DNA of 64,000 nt, taken from positions 2,232,001 to 2,296,000 of the forward strand of contig OZ241337.1 of assembly GCA_965200435.1 (NCBI GenBank). Reading direction: 5' to 3'. The notes beneath the pieces are model-generated. The model was given only the letters and a program-made list of their open reading frames with translations, did not search any database and had not been told where the DNA came from. The position numbers were made by a program, and so were the translations under genes. Numbering within the stretch: the first letter of the stretch is position 1; each line of letters starts with the position of its first letter. Shown one piece after another: positions 59,770 to 64,000 of the stretch. The stretch is from Bin75 sp965200435. Lineage in GTDB: Bacteria > Nitrospirota > Nitrospiria > Nitrospirales > UBA8639.

Positions 59770-61239
59770 ATGTCACTTGTTAAATGTACCTTGAAAGAGC
59801 TTCAGGATCGCTTTACGCGCGGCGAGGTCAGTGCCGAGGAGATCGCCCGCGCCTATTTTTTGCGGATCAGCGTCGTGGAGTCGAAGGTTAAAGCTTATAT
59901 TACGCTGAATAATCGGGAGACTATTCTGTCTCAGGCCCAGGCGCTGGATGAGGCGTTAGGTGCCTGGAGAAAGACCGAACCCATGATGGCGATGCCGATT
60001 GCTGTCAAGGATAATATTTGCACTGAGGCTCTTCCCACGACGTGTGGGTCTCGCATTCTTGGAGACTTCACTCCTCCGTATTCTGCTACCGTGGTGAATG
60101 CGCTGCAGACGCAGCAATGTTTTCTTCTGGGCAAAACCAACCTGGATGAATTCGGGATGGGGTCGTCCACCGAATATTCAGCTTTCGGTCCGAGTCGAAA
60201 CCCGTGGAAACTCTCCTATGTGCCCGGCGGTTCGAGTGGTGGCTCGGCCGCGGCCGTGGCAGCCGATGAATGCGTTGTGGCTCTGGGGACCGATACGGGG
60301 GGGTCGATTCGTCAGCCGGCCGCGTGTTGTGGAGTTGTCGGCTTGAAACCGACGTATGGACGCGTCTCCCGGTATGGGCTTATTGCGTTTGCCTCTTCCC
60401 TGGACCAAATCGGGCCCATTACCAAGGACGTCATGGATGCCGCGTTGATGTTGAATGTGCTGGCCGGACATGATCCCCGGGATGCGACTTCTGCAGATAA
60501 ACCGGTTCCTGATTTTACACGGGCGTTTAAAAAGAAAGACGTGAAAAAACTGAAAATTGGAGTTCCGCTCGAATTTTTCGGAGAAGGCCTGGACCCGGAA
60601 GTCAATGACGCCGTAGGCGAAGCGCTCGCCGTGATGGAAGAATTGGGCGGCACGATTCAAGAGGTTTCGCTCCCGCACACGGGGGTTGCCGTCGCCACGT
60701 ACTACATCGTCGCCACGGCGGAGGCAAGTTCCAACCTGGCCCGCTACGATGGCGTCAAATATGGATTCCGGGCCAAGGAAAGTCACGATCTGCTGGAAAT
60801 GTACCGGATCACGCGACAAGAAGGCTTCGGCCCGGAGGTGAAACGGCGGATTATGCTGGGCACGTATGCGTTGAGCAGCGGTTACTATGATGCCTATTAT
60901 GCCAAAGCGCAAGCGGTGCGAACTCTTATTCGACAGGATTTTGATCGGGTCTTTCAGGACGTCGATCTGCTCATCACCCCCGTGATGCCGACCCCGGCAT
61001 TTCAGATCGGTGAGAAAATCGAAGATCCTCTGCAGATGTATCTATCGGATTTGTATACCATCTCTGTAAGTTTGACCGGGATTCCGGCGCTATCCTTGCC
61101 TTGCGGGTTCAGCCGGAGGGGATTGCCGATCGGGATGCAAATCTTGGGTCGGTCTTTTGAAGAAGACGTCGTTCTTCGGTCGGCGCGTGCGTACGAGTTG
61201 GCCACGGACTGGCACAAAAAACGACCACTTATTCGATAA
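59770..61239 (+). CDS. gatA: Asp/Glu-tRNA amidotransferase subunit A
   Basis: Amidase that frees ammonia from glutamine for Gln-tRNA(Gln)/Asn-tRNA(Asn) synthesis. Amidase-signature triad: Lys in IAVKDNI (~residue 79), Ser in PGGSSGGSAAAVAA, and Ser in GTDTGGSIRQPAA; then GLKPTYGRVSRYGLIAFASSLDQIGP. 489 aa, normal. No clear Shine-Dalgarno at ATG 59770. Presence of GatCAB implies at least one indirect tRNA amidation route. Confidence 0.97.
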   Translation: MSLVKCTLKELQDRFTRGEVSAEEIARAYFLRISVVESKVKAYITLNNRETILSQAQALDEALGAWRKTEPMMAMPIAVKDNICTEALPTTCGSRILGDFTPPYSATVVNALQTQQCFLLGKTNLDEFGMGSSTEYSAFGPSRNPWKLSYVPGGSSGGSAAAVAADECVVALGTDTGGSIRQPAACCGVVGLKPTYGRVSRYGLIAFASSLDQIGPITKDVMDAALMLNVLAGHDPRDATSADKPVPDFTRAFKKKDVKKLKIGVPLEFFGEGLDPEVNDAVGEALAVMEELGGTIQEVSLPHTGVAVATYYIVATAEASSNLARYDGVKYGFRAKESHDLLEMYRITRQEGFGPEVKRRIMLGTYALSSGYYDAYYAKAQAVRTLIRQDFDRVFQDVDLLITPVMPTPAFQIGEKIEDPLQMYLSDLYTISVSLTGIPALSLPCGFSRRGLPIGMQILGRSFEEDVVLRSARAYELATDWHKKRPLIR

Positions 61240-61251
61240 GGAAGGTGACGT

Positions 61252-61641
61252 ATGCTTGAGGTTGCTGCCGTGATTATTGCCTTGGCCTTTGTGATGCTGG
61301 TGGGCTTTATCATTCCGACTGTGATTCAACTGCGAAAGACCGTCCAGCAATCCGAGCGACTCCTGTCGCAGGTGAGTGCCGAGTTGCCGGGGATCCTGAA
61401 AGACCTGAGGCAAACGAATGAAAACATCCGGATTATGTCCACGCAAGCCCGGGAAGGAGTGGGTCGGGCATCGGTCTTGATGAATGCCATTGGCAACGTG
61501 GGCCGGACGGTCGATCAAGTCCATGAAATGGTTCGTGGGCGAAGTTTGACGTTTATGAAGAATCTGGTTGCAGTGTTGGTCGGTCTGAGGACCGTGGTGT
61601 TAGCCTTAAAAAATCGTGCACAAAGAAAGGGAGGTCAGTAA
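61252..61641 (+). CDS. DUF948 membrane-anchored protein
   Basis: 129 aa with one N-terminal transmembrane helix (VAAVIIALAFVMLVGFIIPTVI) and a helical soluble part (QLRKTVQQSERLLSQVSAEL, LRQTNENI) typical of DUF948. AAGGAAGG precedes the ATG. It is followed immediately by a YtxH-type gene; this pair is common in Gram-positive and deep-branching bacteria, function unknown, possibly envelope stress. Confidence 0.82.
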   Translation: MLEVAAVIIALAFVMLVGFIIPTVIQLRKTVQQSERLLSQVSAELPGILKDLRQTNENIRIMSTQAREGVGRASVLMNAIGNVGRTVDQVHEMVRGRSLTFMKNLVAVLVGLRTVVLALKNRAQRKGGQ

Positions 61642-62034
61642 ATGGACGACAGGAAGCTTATCGATTCAGTCAAGTCAGTCGGCGGTATGGCGTTGGGTTT
61701 TATGGGCGGAATGGCGTCAGTCGGTGGCGTGGCGTTGGCGTTTATCGGCGGGGTGACGCTTGGCGCCGTGACGGGCACCGTGGCGGCTTTGTTGTTGGCT
61801 CCGCAAAGCGGCAGGGAATCGCGAGCGACCGTACGCCACGTGGCTCGCCGCGTAGGCGGAGACGTTCGGGATTTTTCGGGAAAAGCGACGGATACGCTAT
61901 GCGAGGTCATGAACAAAGGCCGCGAATTGTTGAGTGAAGCCGAGACGGTCGTCAAGGGCGCCATGGAAGTGGGGCGCGAGTCGGTGCAGCAAATGCGGAA
62001 CTCCTCTTCAGAAGAATCCGATTCGTCACGATGA
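61642..62034 (+). CDS. YtxH-like protein
   Basis: 130 aa with a Gly/Ala/Met-rich membrane segment (residues ~14-50: GGMALGFMGGMASVGGVALAF, then LGAVTGTVAALLLAPQSGRESR, the YtxH hallmark LLxAPxSG). The remainder is a charged helix with a Ser-rich end. The ATG directly follows the DUF948 stop, and its own stop overlaps the gatB start (ATGA). Confidence 0.82.
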   Translation: MDDRKLIDSVKSVGGMALGFMGGMASVGGVALAFIGGVTLGAVTGTVAALLLAPQSGRESRATVRHVARRVGGDVRDFSGKATDTLCEVMNKGRELLSEAETVVKGAMEVGRESVQQMRNSSSEESDSSR

Positions 62035-63455
62035 CTTTCGAGAGCGTCATGGGGCTGGAGGTTCATGCCCAACTTCGAACGCAATCGAAAATGTTTTGTG
62101 GTTGTGCGACGGAGTTCGGGGCGGCTGCCAACACCCTGACCTGTCCGGTTTGTCTGGGGTTGCCGGGTTCCCTGCCGGTTGTAAATGAACGTGCCGTGGA
62201 GATGGCGATTCGGACGGGATTGGCGTTGAATTGTACGATTCGGACGGCAAACCAGTTTGCCCGTAAGAATTATTTTTACCCGGATCTGCCGAAGGGCTAC
62301 CAAATTTCCCAGTATGACCGGCCCATTTGCGAGAATGGCTGGCTGGAGGTCAAGGCGAACGGGGCTTCCAGAAAGGTGAGAATCCGCCGCGTGCATTTGG
62401 AAGAGGACGCGGGGAAAAATAGTCACGCCGGTGCCGGAAGTTTTGTCGATCTCAACCGGGCGGGAACTCCGTTGATTGAGATTGTGACCGAGCCCGATAT
62501 GCGTTCGGCAGATGAAGTCGTGTCCTATGTGAAGTCCTTGCGGGACGTGTTGATGTACATAGACGTCTGTGACGGCAACATGGAACACGGCAATCTCCGC
62601 TGTGAGCCGAATCTCTCGTTGCGGCCACTGGGATCCGAGACGTTGGGCACCAAGGTGGAACTCAAGAATATCAATTCGTTCAAGTTCGTCAAGGACGCCA
62701 TCGAGTACGAAATTAAACGTCAAACCAAAGTGCTCACGGAAGGGGGAAGGGTCCGTCAGGAAACCCGATTGTGGGACGTTGATCGTGGCCAAACCGCAGT
62801 GATGAGAAGTAAGGAGGAAGCGCACGATTATCGCTATTTTCCGGATCCCGACCTCGTTCCGTTGTCGATTTCCGATGAGTGGATTGAAGAATTGCGGTCC
62901 ACGATTCAGGAATTACCCGAGGACCGGCATCGACGATTCCTGACAGACTACGGCTTGCCGGACTACGATGCCGGCGTCCTCACGAGTTCTCGTGCCCTGG
63001 CCGATTACTTTGAGGCCTGTGTGAGGTTGTTTGCCGAGCCTAAATTCGTCAGCAACTTCATGATGAGTGAATTTTTGCGTGCCTTGCATCAATCCGGGGC
63101 TACTGTGGAGTCTTCTCCCGTCTCTCCTGAACGGTTGGTGGGTTTGTTGAAGCTCGTTCATGATGAAACCATCAGCTTGAAAGTCGCCAAGGAAATTTTC
63201 CCCGAACTGTACGCCGGAGACAAATCGGCAGCGCAACTCGTTGAAGAAAAGGGTCTCCGGCAACTGTCTAATGAAGGAGCGTTGCGGGCTTTGGTTGATG
63301 ACGTCATCGAGAAGAGTCCTGCACAGGTGGCTCAATATCGAAAGGGGAAAGAGACGGTGATGGGGTTTTTGGTCGGTCAAGTCATGAAAAGCTCCGGAGG
63401 GAAAGCCAATCCCCAAAAAGTGAATGCCTTGTTGAAGACACGGCTTTCGCAATAA
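62031..63455 (+). CDS. gatB: Asp/Glu-tRNA amidotransferase subunit B
   Basis: Kinase/transamidase subunit that activates the misacylated tRNA. GLEVHAQLRTQSKMFCGC and LTCPVCLGLPGSLPV hold the zinc cysteines (C-x-C and C-x2-C); YFYPDLPKGYQISQYD, HLEEDAGKN and DLNRAGTPLIEIVTEPD are conserved. The C-terminal YqeY-like tail domain contacts tRNA. 474 aa, normal. Starts by ATGA overlap with ytxH, so it is translated with the two membrane genes inserted between gatA and gatB. Confidence 0.97.
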   Translation: MTFESVMGLEVHAQLRTQSKMFCGCATEFGAAANTLTCPVCLGLPGSLPVVNERAVEMAIRTGLALNCTIRTANQFARKNYFYPDLPKGYQISQYDRPICENGWLEVKANGASRKVRIRRVHLEEDAGKNSHAGAGSFVDLNRAGTPLIEIVTEPDMRSADEVVSYVKSLRDVLMYIDVCDGNMEHGNLRCEPNLSLRPLGSETLGTKVELKNINSFKFVKDAIEYEIKRQTKVLTEGGRVRQETRLWDVDRGQTAVMRSKEEAHDYRYFPDPDLVPLSISDEWIEELRSTIQELPEDRHRRFLTDYGLPDYDAGVLTSSRALADYFEACVRLFAEPKFVSNFMMSEFLRALHQSGATVESSPVSPERLVGLLKLVHDETISLKVAKEIFPELYAGDKSAAQLVEEKGLRQLSNEGALRALVDDVIEKSPAQVAQYRKGKETVMGFLVGQVMKSSGGKANPQKVNALLKTRLSQ

Positions 63456-63569
63456 CGTTCAGTGCCCTGCCGTTGCCGGTGTTGTCAAACGTCAGAAATC
63501 CGGTATGACGCAGACGGGTCCGTCATGGAGGACTCCGTTTCGATCCACTTTGTACAAAGAGACGCCTGA

Positions 63570-64000
63570 ATGAGCAGAATTCAAGATATCAAAGGAAGAA
63601 CCATACTCGATTCTCGAGGGACTCCCACTGTGGAGGTGGACGTTCTGCTGACCAGTGGCGCGTGGGGACGGGCTGCCGTGCCTTCCGGGGCCTCGACCGG
63701 GACGCGAGAAGCACGCGAATTACGCGACGACGATCCTCGGCGGTGGATGGGGAAGGGTGTCACGAAGGCCATTCGGAATATTACGAAAATCCTGGCCCCC
63801 AAACTTCGAGGACTCCATGCCTTGGATCAAGCGTTGGTTGATTCCACGATGCTTGCGTTGGATGGGACTCCGGGAAAGTGCCGGCTCGGAGCGAATGCCG
63901 TGCTGGGGGTTTCGCTGGCCGTGGCCCGTGCTGCGGCAGTAGAAACACGGCAACCTCTTTACCGGTATCTTGGTGGAGCCAAAGCGCGTGAATTACCGGT
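63570..64000 (+). CDS. eno: Enolase, N-terminal part
   Basis: Glycolytic phosphopyruvate hydratase; the frame is still open at the window end. ATG 63570 begins MSRIQDIKGRTILDSRGTPTVEVDV; PSGASTGTREARELRD and LGANAVLGVSLAVARAAA are typical. About 143 of ~430 residues are visible; the catalytic Lys/Glu lie beyond. It is 114 bases after gatB and may continue the same transcript. Confidence 0.95.
   Translation, partial: MSRIQDIKGRTILDSRGTPTVEVDVLLTSGAWGRAAVPSGASTGTREARELRDDDPRRWMGKGVTKAIRNITKILAPKLRGLHALDQALVDSTMLALDGTPGKCRLGANAVLGVSLAVARAAAVETRQPLYRYLGGAKARELP

Noticed and set aside
61635..62825. 396-codon minus-strand frame opposite gatB/ytxH
   Set aside because: Antisense to conserved genes with proper motifs; product has no recognisable domain.

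Overview
The window comes from the chromosome of a Gram-negative (diderm) bacterium of moderately high GC. It encodes LptD, BamA, two Skp-like chaperones, a Pal-type lipoprotein, a TonB-dependent receptor and most of the lipid A pathway (LpxA, LpxI, LpxB, LpxK, WaaA, MsbA). Use of LpxI rather than LpxH, an indirect amidation route (GatCAB) and the general gene order suggest a deep-branching phylum. Nitrospirota (Nitrospira-like) is my best guess, from remembered resemblance only; no search was run.

Layout. 1-5.4 kb (+): end of moaA, then accD, folC and lptD. 5.4-11.6 kb (-): an HD-domain phosphohydrolase, a repeat-rich gap, then the operon lon-thiL-DUF2062. 11.8-13.1 kb: a decayed composite insertion element. 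13.1-25.9 kb (+): a long outer-membrane operon, bamA-skp-fabZ-lpxA-lpxI-oxidoreductase-lpxB-msbA-acyltransferase-waaA-lpxK, behind a near-consensus promoter. 26-33.6 kb (mostly -): an orphan protein, tRNA-Ser(GCU), a DsbA-like thioredoxin, a cupin, and a GldA/GldF/GldG/DUF4340 ABC cluster. 33.7-42.7 kb: pal with a 20-unit heptapeptide repeat, acs, a DUF4301 protein, a broken alanine/sodium symporter, a ferredoxin reductase-like flavoprotein and a DnaJ-domain protein. 42.9-51.5 kb: a frameshifted TonB receptor, yceI, a DUF5674 pair, tRNA-Ser(UGA), serS and two intact IS481-like insertions. 51.6-64 kb: rph-rdgB-tRNA-Pro, tRNA-Arg, a second Skp-like protein, an SGNH esterase, an FmdB-type zinc ribbon, aspartate aminotransferase-coaD-rsmD, radC, then gatC-panD-gatA-DUF948-ytxH-gatB and the start of eno.

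Most of the window is ordinary housekeeping. The unusual content is the mobile and repeat layer. One IS481-type family is present as two complete copies, a chimeric relic, a 364-bp non-autonomous derivative and several end fragments. Its transposase frame has no stop codon inside the element. A separate 145-bp palindrome-ended repeat occurs four times, with paired base changes in its two arms. A small CATCTTATG-centred hairpin is scattered through the relic elements. No CRISPR array, prophage, defence island or clearly new multi-gene system was recognised.
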